From positions 124,001 to 188,000 of the forward strand of contig NZ_FXAY01000001.1 of assembly GCF_900177685.1 (NCBI RefSeq): 64,000 bases of DNA, read 5' to 3'. A model generated the notes under the pieces. That model saw nothing but the letters and a program-made list of their open reading frames with translations. It made no database searches and was not told the DNA's origin. Below are positions 9,431-17,710 of the stretch, one piece after another. The DNA comes from Agreia pratensis. GTDB taxonomy: Bacteria; Actinomycetota; Actinomycetes; Actinomycetales; Microbacteriaceae. The translations under genes and the position numbers were made by a program. Within the stretch, counting starts at the first letter, position 1. Each line of letters starts with the position of its first letter.

Positions 9431-10236
9431 TAGGGCTTGGCGAATCCTGCGGAAGCAAGGATCTTCTGACCGTCTGCACCGGTGATAAGAGTTGCGAATT
9501 CTGCTGCGAGTTCGGGCTGAACCGCCGCCGTGGTGACTCCGACCGGATACTTGTTCACGGCGCCGGCCGCCTCGGGAAAGGTGATGCCCTCGATCGCATC
9601 GCCCGCAGCCTCGACGTCGGTCACGTACACGAGTCCGGCATCCGCTTCGCCTGACGAGACCTTGCCGAGCACGTCGGTCACGGCGGATTCCTCGCTCACG
9701 GGGGTGAGCGTGATGCCGGTGGCCTGCTCGATCTTGGCCGTCGCGGATCCGCAGGGAACCTGCGCGGCGCAGATAACCACCTTGGCGTCGGGTTTGGTCA
9801 GGTCTTGGAACGAGGTGATGGCGGCCGGGTTGCCTCGAGGCACCGCGATCTCGAGGGTGTTGCTCGCGAAGAGTTGCGGGGTGCCGCGGATCAGCTTCGC
9901 GTCGGTCAGCTTCGCCATATTCTTCTCGTCGGCGAACGCGACGACGTCTGCCGGCGCTCCCTCGGTGACCTGGGACACCAGGTCGGCGGAGCCTGCGAAG
10001 GTCAACGAGACGGTCACACCGGGGTGCGACTTTTCGAACTCGCTCGCCAGCTCGGTGAAGGTGCCCTTGAGCGATGCCGCAGCAAACACCGAGAGCGTCT
10101 GGTCGCCGACGGGCGTCTCACTCGGCGTGTTGCCTGACCAGGTCGCACCGCCTGAGCCTGTCGAAGGGGACGCGCACCCAGCGAGCAGGCATACAGCGCC
10201 CACGACGGCGAGAGAGGCTAGAACGACCTTCTTCAC
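9430..10236 (-). CDS. modA: Molybdate-binding lipoprotein ModA
   Basis: Extracytoplasmic substrate-binding protein of 268 residues, lipid-anchored at Cys21 (lipobox LLAGC). Oxyanion-binding segments typical of ModA are present: '[12 protein letters not shown]' near the mature N terminus, '[11 protein letters not shown]', '[11 protein letters not shown]', and '[12 protein letters not shown]' with the hinge tyrosine. The region just after the cysteine (SPSTGSGG) is encoded by a 19-bp dispersed repeat also found in smc. The start overlaps the upstream HTH-TOBE gene by ATGA. Confidence 0.95.
   Translation of the reverse strand: MKKVVLASLAVVGAVCLLAGCASPSTGSGGATWSGNTPSETPVGDQTLSVFAAASLKGTFTELASEFEKSHPGVTVSLTFAGSADLVSQVTEGAPADVVAFADEKNMAKLTDAKLIRGTPQLFASNTLEIAVPRGNPAAITSFQDLTKPDAKVVICAAQVPCGSATAKIEQATGITLTPVSEESAVTDVLGKVSSGEADAGLVYVTDVEAAGDAIEGITFPEAAGAVNKYPVGVTTAAVQPELAAEFATLITGADGQKILASAGFAKP
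10151..10169. repeat. 19-bp dispersed repeat inside modA
   Basis: Exact second copy of the 19-mer seen at 62-80 in smc, in the opposite orientation. It encodes part of the flexible linker directly behind the ModA lipidation site, where an insertion would be tolerated. Confidence 0.8.
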
Positions 10237-10637
10237 GAGTTGCTCCTGGATGCTTCAACGATCACGTTGGTGGACTTGATCACGGCAACGGCCACCGAGC
10301 CGGGCTTCAGGTCGAGGTCGCGAACCGCCTCGGTGCTCATGAGCGACACGACGCGGTGGGGGCCGCACTGCAGCTCGACCTGACTCATCACCAGGTCGCT
10401 CGTGACCTTCGTGACGAGCCCGACGAAACGGTTGCGTGCGGAACTGTTCATGTCAGACGGGTCGACCGGGTTGGCGGAGTGCTCTTTCGCCAGTCGAGCC
10501 AGGTCGACACCGTCGACGACCTTGCGGCCGCCCTCGTCGAGCGACGAGGCGAGCGCGCCGTTCTCGATCCAGCGCCGAACAGTGTCGTCGCTGACGCCGA
10601 GGAACACCGCGGCATCTCGTATCCGTATCTGCGTCAC
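10233..10637 (-). CDS. HTH-TOBE molybdate-sensing protein (MopI/ModE-like)
   Basis: This 134-residue protein combines an N-terminal MerR/excisionase-like helix-turn-helix (about 1-55, 'RIRDAAVFLGVSDDTVRRWIENG') with a C-terminal TOBE/molbindin domain (about 68-130, 'SSARNRFVGLVTKVTSDLVMSQVEL' split over the start of the domain). TOBE domains bind molybdate or tungstate, so the protein is a likely molybdate-responsive regulator. It is the first gene of the modABC operon, overlapping modA by ATGA, and is divergent from moeA across about 150 bp, so it may control both directions. Start GTG at 10637; a TAAAGT hexamer lies 7 bp upstream, compatible with a leaderless mRNA. Confidence 0.85.
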   Translation of the reverse strand: MTQIRIRDAAVFLGVSDDTVRRWIENGALASSLDEGGRKVVDGVDLARLAKEHSANPVDPSDMNSSARNRFVGLVTKVTSDLVMSQVELQCGPHRVVSLMSTEAVRDLDLKPGSVAVAVIKSTNVIVEASRSNS

Positions 10638-10784
10638 AAATACGACTTTAGTTCCTCATACGCGCCCCACTAGCTAACTTGCGTCTCGGTTGATCCATCT
10701 GTCTGGCGCAAATCGACCGAAAACCGGAATTATGAGTCGATTCGCGACCAGCGGATGCAACTGCTGTTGCGAGACAATGGAGCG

Positions 10785-12089
10785 GTGACCTCGCTCTCGC
10801 TCGATCAGCACCGCGCCGCGGTAGAGGCGCTGCTCGCGCCACTCTCCGCGAGGCGCGCCATCGAGACGATCTCGCTTTCCGCCTCCCGTATCGCCGGGGC
10901 GCCCGACGCCTATCGGCAACGCACGCTCGCCCACGACGTCGTGTCCCCCACCGACCTTCCGCCGTTCGACAACTCGCAGATGGATGGCTATGCCGTGCGG
11001 GCGGCCGAGCTGTCGGGTGCGAGCTCGGATGCCACGGTGCGGCTTCGCGTCGATCCCCAGATCAATGCGGGCGACACCATCTCCGCGATCGAGCCTGGCA
11101 CCGCGGCACCGATCATGACCGGCGCTCCCCTGCCTGCCGGCGCAGACGCCATCGTTCCGATCGAGCGTGCGATTCCCGATCATTTCCGTTCGACTTCCGT
11201 CACCGACACCAACGCCGATGGCGACGAGGCACTGACCGTCGAGTTCGCGTCGGCTCCCGATCACGACGAGTTCGTTCGGCGGCGCGGAAGCGACGTCGCG
11301 CAGGGCGAGTTGCTCCTGGCGGCGGGCGCCGCGCTCGGCCCAGCCCAGCTGGGAGTGATCGCGGCCTCGGGGCTCACGAGTATCGACGTCCTCCGCCGCA
11401 TCCGGGTTCTGCTCATCGCCACCGGCCATGAGATCCGCGAACCGGGCACAGCACTGCAACCGGGCCAGATCTACGACTCGAACAGTGCCGTCTTGAGCCA
11501 GGCGCTCATCGACGCGGGCTGCACGGTCGTCGCATGGCCGTGCCGATCCGACGATGCGGCAGACCTGCTGCACATCGTCGAGAAGGGTGCGCCGACGGCC
11601 GACCTCGTGATCACGGTCGGAGGCGTCAGCGCGGGGGCACGCGAAGTGGTGCGCGATGCGCTCGGCCCACTCGGCGTCGAGTTCTCGCACGTGGCCATGC
11701 AGCCGGGTGGGCCCCAGGGACTGGGTCTCGTCGAGGCGGCCGGACATCCGAGCGGAATCCCCGTCGTGACCTTCCCCGGAAACCCCGTGAGTGCGCTCGT
11801 CTCGTTCGAGATGTTCGTGCGCCCCGTGCTTCGCCGCCTTGCCGGATTCGCCCGCGACGAACGCGAGGTGCTGCGCCTGCCTCTGGCCGAGTCCGTCGAT
11901 TCGCCCGTTGGTAAACACCAGGTGCGCCGCGCCTCCATCGGCACAGATGGGCGCGTGCGACTCGTCGGCGGTCCGAGTTCGCATCTGTTGCATTCCTACG
12001 CGGCTTCGACCGCCCTTGTTCACCTTCCGGTCGGGCTCGGCCACGCCGACGCCGGCGACCCGGTCGACGTCTGGAGAATCGATGACTGA
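10785..12089 (+). CDS. moeA: Molybdopterin molybdenumtransferase MoeA
   Basis: MoeA inserts molybdenum into adenylated molybdopterin. The protein has the family segments '[14 protein letters not shown]', '[17 protein letters not shown]', 'LLIATGHEI', '[12 protein letters not shown]', '[10 protein letters not shown]' and the '[19 protein letters not shown]' strand. Length (434 from this start) is normal. The frame also contains an upstream ATG at 10755 adding ten residues; the GTG at 10785 fits the usual family N terminus (SLSLDQHRA) better, although neither start has a strong ribosome binding site. It heads a tightly packed operon moeA-moaC-mog-moaE, with an 8-bp overlap into moaC. Confidence 0.93.
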   Translation: MTSLSLDQHRAAVEALLAPLSARRAIETISLSASRIAGAPDAYRQRTLAHDVVSPTDLPPFDNSQMDGYAVRAAELSGASSDATVRLRVDPQINAGDTISAIEPGTAAPIMTGAPLPAGADAIVPIERAIPDHFRSTSVTDTNADGDEALTVEFASAPDHDEFVRRRGSDVAQGELLLAAGAALGPAQLGVIAASGLTSIDVLRRIRVLLIATGHEIREPGTALQPGQIYDSNSAVLSQALIDAGCTVVAWPCRSDDAADLLHIVEKGAPTADLVITVGGVSAGAREVVRDALGPLGVEFSHVAMQPGGPQGLGLVEAAGHPSGIPVVTFPGNPVSALVSFEMFVRPVLRRLAGFARDEREVLRLPLAESVDSPVGKHQVRRASIGTDGRVRLVGGPSSHLLHSYAASTALVHLPVGLGHADAGDPVDVWRIDD

Positions 12090-12561
12090 CGAACCCGCCC
12101 TCACCCATGTGCGCGCCGATGGCGCGGTGCTCATGGTCGATGTGACGGACAAGGCAGAGACATCGAGGCGCGCGAGCGCGGTGGCCACGGTCATCACCCG
12201 CCCCGATGTGCTCCGGCTCCTCCTCGCGGGCGAGCTGCCGAAGGGCGAGGCCCTCGCGGTGTCCCGGGTCGCCGGAATCATGGCGGCCAAGCAGACGTCG
12301 TCGCTCATCCCGCTGTGCCATCCGCTGCCCCTGTCTGGCGCGACGATCGACTTCGCGCCAGGCGACGACCGCATCGTGATCACCGCCACGGTGAAGACCC
12401 GAGGCGTCACCGGGGTCGAGATGGAGGCCCTGACCGCCGCATCGGTCGCCGCCCTCACTCTGTACGACATGATCAAAGCTGTCGACAAGCACGTGGTGAT
12501 CACCGACATCCAGGTCACGGCCAAGTCGGGCGGCAAGTCGGGCGACTGGACCCTCGAATGA
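12082..12561 (+). CDS. moaC: Cyclic pyranopterin monophosphate synthase MoaC
   Basis: MoaC converts the MoaA product to cyclic pyranopterin monophosphate. The 159-residue protein has hallmark segments '[10 protein letters not shown]', '[20 protein letters not shown]' with active-site lysine and histidine, '[21 protein letters not shown]' and 'KAVDK'. The ATG at 12082 overlaps the end of moeA, and the stop overlaps the mog start by ATGA. All family landmarks are intact. Confidence 0.96.
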   Translation: MTDEPALTHVRADGAVLMVDVTDKAETSRRASAVATVITRPDVLRLLLAGELPKGEALAVSRVAGIMAAKQTSSLIPLCHPLPLSGATIDFAPGDDRIVITATVKTRGVTGVEMEALTAASVAALTLYDMIKAVDKHVVITDIQVTAKSGGKSGDWTLE

Positions 12562-13064
12562 CGAGCGCTGCCGGCGAACGCCGAGAGCGTCGGGCCCGTG
12601 TCATCGTCGCATCGACCCGCGCTGCGACCGGCGTCTACGACGATCGCACCGGGCCCGTCATAGCCGAATGGCTGCGTCGGCGTGGCTGGGCAGATCCGGT
12701 CGTACAGGTGGTTCCGGATGGCGACGAGGTCGTCGCCGCGCTCCAGGATGCCGTCGCGTCGGGCGTCGATTTCGTTGTGACGACGGGCGGTACGGGAGTG
12801 AACCCGAGCGACCGCACGCCGGAAGCGACGCTGCCGTTGCTCGATCGGGAGTTGCCGGGAGTGATCGAGGCGATCCGCCGACGCGGCGCCGAGTCGACTC
12901 CGCTCGCCTCGCTCACCCGGGGGCACGCGGGAATCGCACGCGGCATGACCTTCGTGGTGAATCTTCCCGGCTCGACCGGAGGGGTGAAAGACGGTATCGC
13001 CGTGCTCGACGAGCTTCTCGACCATGTGATCGATCAGCTGCACGGAGGCGACCATGAGCGCTGA
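12558..13064 (+). CDS. mog: Molybdopterin adenylyltransferase (MogA/MoaB family)
   Basis: This 168-residue protein adenylates molybdopterin before molybdenum insertion by MoeA. It has the MoCF-binding fold motifs '[16 protein letters not shown]' and '[11 protein letters not shown]'. It overlaps moaC by ATGA and moaE by 11 bp. Assignment to the MogA/MoaB family is secure. The sequence does not decide between these two names, but as the only such protein seen here it is expected to do the adenylation. Confidence 0.92.
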   Translation: MTSAAGERRERRARVIVASTRAATGVYDDRTGPVIAEWLRRRGWADPVVQVVPDGDEVVAALQDAVASGVDFVVTTGGTGVNPSDRTPEATLPLLDRELPGVIEAIRRRGAESTPLASLTRGHAGIARGMTFVVNLPGSTGGVKDGIAVLDELLDHVIDQLHGGDHER

Positions 13065-13551
13065 CGTTCCCTCGTCGGCGACGCACCCGACGCCTGAGCC
13101 GGGCACCGACTTCGGCGAGTCGGCTCCCGCCGTCATCGCCTTCGCACGAGTCACGGATTCGCCCATCACGGTCGACGAGTGCGTCGCCGCCGTCGAGAAC
13201 GACCATGCCGGAGCGGTCGTGACCTTCGCGGGGGTCGTGCGCGATCACGATGAGGGCAAGGGCGTGGCGTGGCTGAGGTACTCGGCGCATCCGACCGCCG
13301 ACGCGGTACTGCGCGAGGTCGTTGCCGAGACGGCGCTCGCCTTTCCCGGTACGACGATCGCCGCCGCACACCGCGTCGGAGATCTCTCGATCACCGACGT
13401 GGCGCTGGCCTGCGCCGTCGCGTCGGCGCACCGCGGCACCGCCTTCGCCGCGTGCGCCGCGCTGGTCGACGAGATCAAAGCTCGCGTGCCGATCTGGAAG
13501 GAACAGGGGTTCACCGACGGCACGACGGAGTGGGTAGCCGCCCTCGGCTGA
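13054..13551 (+). CDS. moaE: MoaE, large subunit of molybdopterin synthase
   Basis: Catalytic subunit that takes sulfur from MoaD to convert cPMP to molybdopterin. The 165-residue protein has 'AGAVVTFAGVVRDH', 'HRVGDLSITDVALACAVASAHR' and the conserved lysine-containing end segment 'KARVPIWKEQ'. An N-terminal extension of about 25 residues rich in Pro, Ser and Thr precedes the domain. It is the last gene of the moeA operon; its MoaD partner is encoded separately at 6493. Confidence 0.95.
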   Translation: MSADVPSSATHPTPEPGTDFGESAPAVIAFARVTDSPITVDECVAAVENDHAGAVVTFAGVVRDHDEGKGVAWLRYSAHPTADAVLREVVAETALAFPGTTIAAAHRVGDLSITDVALACAVASAHRGTAFAACAALVDEIKARVPIWKEQGFTDGTTEWVAALG

Positions 13552-13604
13552 GGCGTGGGCTCGGCTCTCGCTCGACGGAGTGACGGCCCGAGTGCAGCAC
13601 CCGG

Positions 13605-13955
13605 CTACAGTCCGCTTGAGCGCGAAGTCGCCTTCGATGCTCGAATGACGCAGACCACGAGCCCGACGACGAACGCGGCAATCGCGACCCCATAGGCCGG
13701 CAACGCCACCAACCCGATCAGGTCGAATGCCACGGCGAGCACGAGGGCGATGAGGGCCGGCATCAGAGCAGCCGCGTGGCCGACGCGCCACGACTCCTCA
13801 TCGCGCATGAGCGAAGGAAGTCGGAGTCCCACCATCGGATTGACCGTGAGCGACCCGCGCTTGGCAGCCAGACAGATCACGGCGATCATCAGGAGAAGGC
13901 CAGCGGACAACCAGCCGAGAAGAATGAGTGCGGCAACAGGATCCTGCGTTTGCAT
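13605..13955 (-). CDS. SdpI-family membrane protein
   Basis: A 116-residue protein with three to four hydrophobic segments (about 10-30, 60-80, 85-105). The motif 'NPMVGLRLPSLMRDEESWRVGHAAA' is characteristic of the SdpI/YhfL family, where the signature is N-P-x-x-G-x-R and W-x-x-x-H. Bacillus SdpI gives immunity to a killing factor and transduces a signal, but most actinobacterial members are of unknown role. The gene is convergent with moaE and divergent from the xanthine dehydrogenase operon. Confidence 0.8.
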   Translation of the reverse strand: MQTQDPVAALILLGWLSAGLLLMIAVICLAAKRGSLTVNPMVGLRLPSLMRDEESWRVGHAAALMPALIALVLAVAFDLIGLVALPAYGVAIAAFVVGLVVCVIRASKATSRSSGL

Positions 13956-14057
13956 AGGGTTATTGTGCTCCCGGCGCGGTGATTTACACACTCGACACAT
14001 CGGTGGGGTGTACTGGAACCCAGCACCACCGCAACGATTCGGTACGAGGAGACGTAC

Positions 14058-14876
14058 ATGGACCTCAACACCGTGAACCGCGTGGTTTCTGCCCGAAGCC
14101 GCTCCGACCTTCGTGAGCTCGGCGAGGGCTCGGTGCCCCTGGCGGGCGGAAGTGTGCTCTTCGCCGAGCCAGACCCGCTCATCCACACACTCGTCGACCT
14201 GCAGGCCTTCGGCTGGACGCCGTTCGAGATCACCGACAAGGGTCTCGAGGTGGCCGCGACGGCCACGATTACCGAGGTCTCGCAGCTGCCCGATGACCAC
14301 GGTTGGCGCGCCCACCCGCTCTTCTACCAGTGCTGCACCGCGCTGTTCGGCTCGTTCAAGGTCTGGAACGTGGCCACGGTGGGAGGCAACATCTGCACCG
14401 CGCTCCCTGCCGGCCCCATGACCTCGTTGTTCAGCGCGCTCGACGCCGAGGCCCTCATCTGGAAGGCGGATGGCAGCGACCTGCGGATTCCGGTCAGCGA
14501 ACTCGTCACGGGAGACACGACCACGTCGCTCGACTCCGGAGATGTGCTGCGCTCGATCCAGGTCTCCGCCCGGTCGCTCGGCTCCGCGACGGCCTACAGA
14601 AAAATCGCCCTCTCCGCCATCGGACGAAGCGGAGCAGTCGTCATCGGCAGACTCGATCCCGTCGACGAGAGCTTTGTGCTCACCGTCTCTGCCGCGACCG
14701 TGCGCCCAGAGCAACTGCGCTTCGCCGGACTGCCCACCGCATCCGAGCTGCGCACCGCGATCGAGGGCATAGACAGCTGGTTCACGGATGCGCATGGCGC
14801 CGCAGACTGGCGGCGTGCCGTCAGCGCATTGCTGGCCGAGGAGATCCGGGTCGAACTCACGGAGGCATCTCGATGA
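14058..14876 (+). CDS. FAD-binding subunit of a xanthine dehydrogenase-type enzyme
   Basis: Medium subunit of 272 residues of a molybdenum hydroxylase, passing electrons from the FeS clusters to FAD and then to NAD or another acceptor. FAD-binding features are 'PLAGGSVLFAEPDP' near residues 29-42 and 'TVGGNICTALPAGPM' near 115-129. A CO dehydrogenase flavoprotein C-terminal-like domain follows. The ATG is preceded by a strong GAGGAG site. It overlaps the next subunit gene by ATGA, so the two are co-translated. Neighbouring purine genes point to xanthine or hypoxanthine as substrate, but the subunit itself does not define this. Confidence 0.9.
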   Translation: MDLNTVNRVVSARSRSDLRELGEGSVPLAGGSVLFAEPDPLIHTLVDLQAFGWTPFEITDKGLEVAATATITEVSQLPDDHGWRAHPLFYQCCTALFGSFKVWNVATVGGNICTALPAGPMTSLFSALDAEALIWKADGSDLRIPVSELVTGDTTTSLDSGDVLRSIQVSARSLGSATAYRKIALSAIGRSGAVVIGRLDPVDESFVLTVSAATVRPEQLRFAGLPTASELRTAIEGIDSWFTDAHGAADWRRAVSALLAEEIRVELTEASR

Positions 14877-17632
14877 CGTTCTCGATCAACGGCGACGAGT
14901 TCGACTCAGAGCCTCGCGCCGGCCAGAGCCTACGCACCTTCATTCGCGACCAGCAGCACTTCGAGGTCAAGAAGGGATGCGACACCGGAGACTGCGGAGC
15001 CTGCTCCGTGCTCGTCGACGGCACACCCGTGCACTCGTGCGTGTACCCGGCCTTCCGCGCCGAGGGAAAAAACGTGACGACCGCCGCAGGACTAGGTATG
15101 CCGGGCGACCTCTCGCCGGTGCAGCAGAAATTCGTCGATCACGCCGCGTTCCAGTGCGGTTTCTGCACGGCAGGCATGGTCGTCACCGCATCGACGTTCG
15201 ATGACGACGATCTGGCCGAACTGCCGCGCCTACTGAAGGGCAACCTCTGCCGGTGCACCGGCTACCGCGCGATCCACGAGGCCATAGATCACGTGCACAC
15301 CGACTCGTGCGGAGTAGAGCTCGAACCCGGGGCGGCGTTGCCTGCGCCGCACACGACGCCCGTGATCAAGACCGGGCCGCGCGCATCCATCGGAACCTCG
15401 ATCACGGCACCGGCCGCCGAGCGCGTCGTCAGCGGCCAGGAGCCGTTCACACTCGACGTCGCAGTGCCCGGGCTGCTGCATCTCGTCGTGCTGACCTCGC
15501 CGCACGCGCACGCACGCATCACGGCCATCGATACGCGTCGCGCATCCGCACTGCCCGGTGTGCACGCGGTGCTGACGCACGAGCACTCCCCCGCCACCCT
15601 GTTCTCGACCGCCCGTCACGAGTCCCGGCTCGACGATCCTGACGACACGCTCGTGCTCGATGACGTGGTGCGCTTCCGTGGCCAACGCGTCGCCGCGGTC
15701 GTGGCCGAATCTGTCGGCATCGCCGAGGCCGCCGCGCGGCTCATCGAGGTCGACTATGAGGTACTGCCGGCCGTCTTCGACCCGCACCTGTCGACGCAGG
15801 ACGGCGCCCCGAGCATCCACGGCGACAAGAACGGCACCACCTCGCGCATTGTCGACCCCGCGCACAACCTGGTCGCCGAACTGCACGGAGAGTACGGCGA
15901 CGTTGCCGCGGGTCTGTCAGAGGCAGCGCACACGGTCACCGGAACCTGGCAGACCCAGCGCGTGGCCCACACGCACCTCGAGACCCACGCCACGATCGGC
16001 TGGATCGACGAGGACGGCCGATTGGTGCTGCGCACCAGTTCGCAGGTTCCGTTCCTGGTGCAGACCGAGATCTGCCGCCTCTTCGACCGCGACCCCTCGA
16101 CCGTTCGCGTCTTCACGGCACGGGTCGGCGGCGGCTTCGGCGGCAAACAGGAGATTCTGACCGAAGACATCGTGAGCCTCGCGGTACTCACCACGGGCCG
16201 GCCGGTTCAATACGAGTTCACTCGCGAAGACGAGTTCACGCTGTCGCCCACGAGGCACCCGATGGAGGTACAGGTCACGCTCGGCGCAGACCCGGGCGGT
16301 CTGCTCACCGCGATGAAGGTCGAGCTGCTCTCCGACACCGGCGCCTACGGCAATCACGGCCCGGGCACGATGTACCACTCGTGCTCAGAATCGGTGAGTC
16401 TGTACAACGTGCCGAACAAGCGGGTGGATGCCCGTTGCGTCTACACGAACAACGTTCCGTCGGGCGCCTTCCGCGGCTACGGCCTCGGGCAGGTGATCTT
16501 CGCCATCGAGTCAGCGCTCGACGACTTGGCGCGCCTTATCGGTATCGACACGTTCGAGTTGCGCAGGCTCAACTCCGTCACTCCCTCCGACCCGCTGATC
16601 GTCACGCACGTCGAGGGCGACGATCTGATTCTCGGCGGCTACGGCCTCGACCAGTGCATCGATCTGGCCGAGCAGGCCCTCACCAGGGGCAACTCGACGG
16701 TTGCTCCAACCGGCGCCGAGTGGCGAGTCGGTCAGGGCATGGCCTCGTCGATGATCGCCACGATGCCTCCTCGCGGCCACTTCTCCGAGGTGACCGTCAC
16801 GGCGGATGCCGACGGCGGCTACACGGTCGGCGTCGGCACGGCGGAGTTCGGCAACGGCACCACTACTGTGCACACCCAGCTCGCGGCGAGCGCGTTGTCG
16901 ACGAGCCCCTCGCGCATCCGGGTCAAGCAGAGCGACACCGATGCCGCACGATACGACACCGGCGCGTTCGGGTCTGCCGGCACGGTCGTCGCGGGCAAAG
17001 CCGTCCTCGCCGCCGCGGAGTCGCTCGCTCGCGAGCTGCGCCAGCTCGCCGCCGAACGCACGCAGACAGCACCGGATGTGTGGGCACTCGACGACGGCAC
17101 GCTCGTCTCGACAGAACACCGGCTGTCGATCGCCGAACTCGTCGGCCCGGAGGGACTCACGGCGACGGCGAACGAAGACGGCGCCCGGCGCTCGATCGCG
17201 TTCAACGTGCACGCGTTCCGCGTCGCCGTGAACACGCTCACGGGAGAGGTGCTCATTCTTCAGTCGATTCAGACCGCCGACGCCGGATTCGTCTTGAACC
17301 CGGCGCAGCTGCGCGGCCAGATCGAGGGCGGCGTGGCCCAGGCCATCGGCACAGCGCTCTACGAGGAGATCATCAACGACGGCGAAGGAACCGTGCTCAC
17401 GACCGTGCTGCGCAACTATCACATTCCCCAGATCTCAGACCTGCCGGTGACCGAGGTGTACTTCGCAGACACGCGCGATCCGCTCGGCCCGTTCGGCGCC
17501 AAGTCGATGAGCGAAGCGCCCTACAACCCCGTGGCGCCCGCCTTGGCGAACGCGATTACCGATGCCATCGGCCGCCGCCCCAGGGAACTGCCGATGTCAC
17601 GCGACCGCATCTGGCGGTTGCTGCAGAACTAG
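14873..17632 (+). CDS. Molybdenum hydroxylase subunit, fused [2Fe-2S] and molybdopterin domains (xanthine dehydrogenase-like)
   Basis: A 919-residue catalytic subunit. Residues 1-150 are a ferredoxin-like [2Fe-2S] domain (GCDTGDCGACSVLVDG) plus a helical [2Fe-2S] domain (CGFCTAGM and CRCTGYR). From about residue 165 the molybdopterin-binding domains follow, with 'GGGFGGKQE', 'GAFRGYGLGQVIFAIE' and 'GTAEFGNGTTTV'. The active-site glutamate is in the final 'FGAKSMSEAP' segment. FeS and Mo domains are fused while FAD is on a separate protein. This differs from the classical FeS-FAD-Mo fusion and resembles the Desulfovibrio aldehyde oxidoreductase in arrangement and length. Xanthine to urate is inferred from the uricase, guanine deaminase and XdhC nearby; purine-like heterocycles or aldehydes remain possible. 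Confidence 0.88.
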   Translation: MTFSINGDEFDSEPRAGQSLRTFIRDQQHFEVKKGCDTGDCGACSVLVDGTPVHSCVYPAFRAEGKNVTTAAGLGMPGDLSPVQQKFVDHAAFQCGFCTAGMVVTASTFDDDDLAELPRLLKGNLCRCTGYRAIHEAIDHVHTDSCGVELEPGAALPAPHTTPVIKTGPRASIGTSITAPAAERVVSGQEPFTLDVAVPGLLHLVVLTSPHAHARITAIDTRRASALPGVHAVLTHEHSPATLFSTARHESRLDDPDDTLVLDDVVRFRGQRVAAVVAESVGIAEAAARLIEVDYEVLPAVFDPHLSTQDGAPSIHGDKNGTTSRIVDPAHNLVAELHGEYGDVAAGLSEAAHTVTGTWQTQRVAHTHLETHATIGWIDEDGRLVLRTSSQVPFLVQTEICRLFDRDPSTVRVFTARVGGGFGGKQEILTEDIVSLAVLTTGRPVQYEFTREDEFTLSPTRHPMEVQVTLGADPGGLLTAMKVELLSDTGAYGNHGPGTMYHSCSESVSLYNVPNKRVDARCVYTNNVPSGAFRGYGLGQVIFAIESALDDLARLIGIDTFELRRLNSVTPSDPLIVTHVEGDDLILGGYGLDQCIDLAEQALTRGNSTVAPTGAEWRVGQGMASSMIATMPPRGHFSEVTVTADADGGYTVGVGTAEFGNGTTTVHTQLAASALSTSPSRIRVKQSDTDAARYDTGAFGSAGTVVAGKAVLAAAESLARELRQLAAERTQTAPDVWALDDGTLVSTEHRLSIAELVGPEGLTATANEDGARRSIAFNVHAFRVAVNTLTGEVLILQSIQTADAGFVLNPAQLRGQIEGGVAQAIGTALYEEIINDGEGTVLTTVLRNYHIPQISDLPVTEVYFADTRDPLGPFGAKSMSEAPYNPVAPALANAITDAIGRRPRELPMSRDRIWRLLQN

Positions 17633-17637
17633 GTCGT

Positions 17638-17710
17638 CGTCGAGCGCGGGTGTTCTCGCCGAGCGCGGGAGCACAACCACCGCGTTGCGCGCGAACCCCC
17701 GCGCTCGACG
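17638..17710. terminator. Bidirectional terminator-like hairpin between xdh and xdhC
   Basis: The 13-bp arms CGTCGAGCGCGGG (17638-17650) and CCCGCGCTCGACG (17698-17710) are perfect inverted repeats, with a further GAGCGCGGG copy at 17661-17669 inside the loop. It lies exactly between the stops of two convergent genes. There is no T-run, so strength as an intrinsic terminator is uncertain. Confidence 0.55.

Noticed and set aside
10674-13169. An 831-codon open frame on the minus strand opposite moeA, moaC, mog and moaE
   Set aside because: It is fully antisense to four overlapping, motif-complete molybdopterin genes; its product is Arg/His/Gly/Asp-rich and low in hydrophobic structure. Long antisense frames are expected in GC-rich DNA.
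14303-14872. Upstream extension of the FeS-Mo subunit frame
   Set aside because: This part is an alternate frame of the FAD subunit gene; the ferredoxin domain starts at the ATG 14873.
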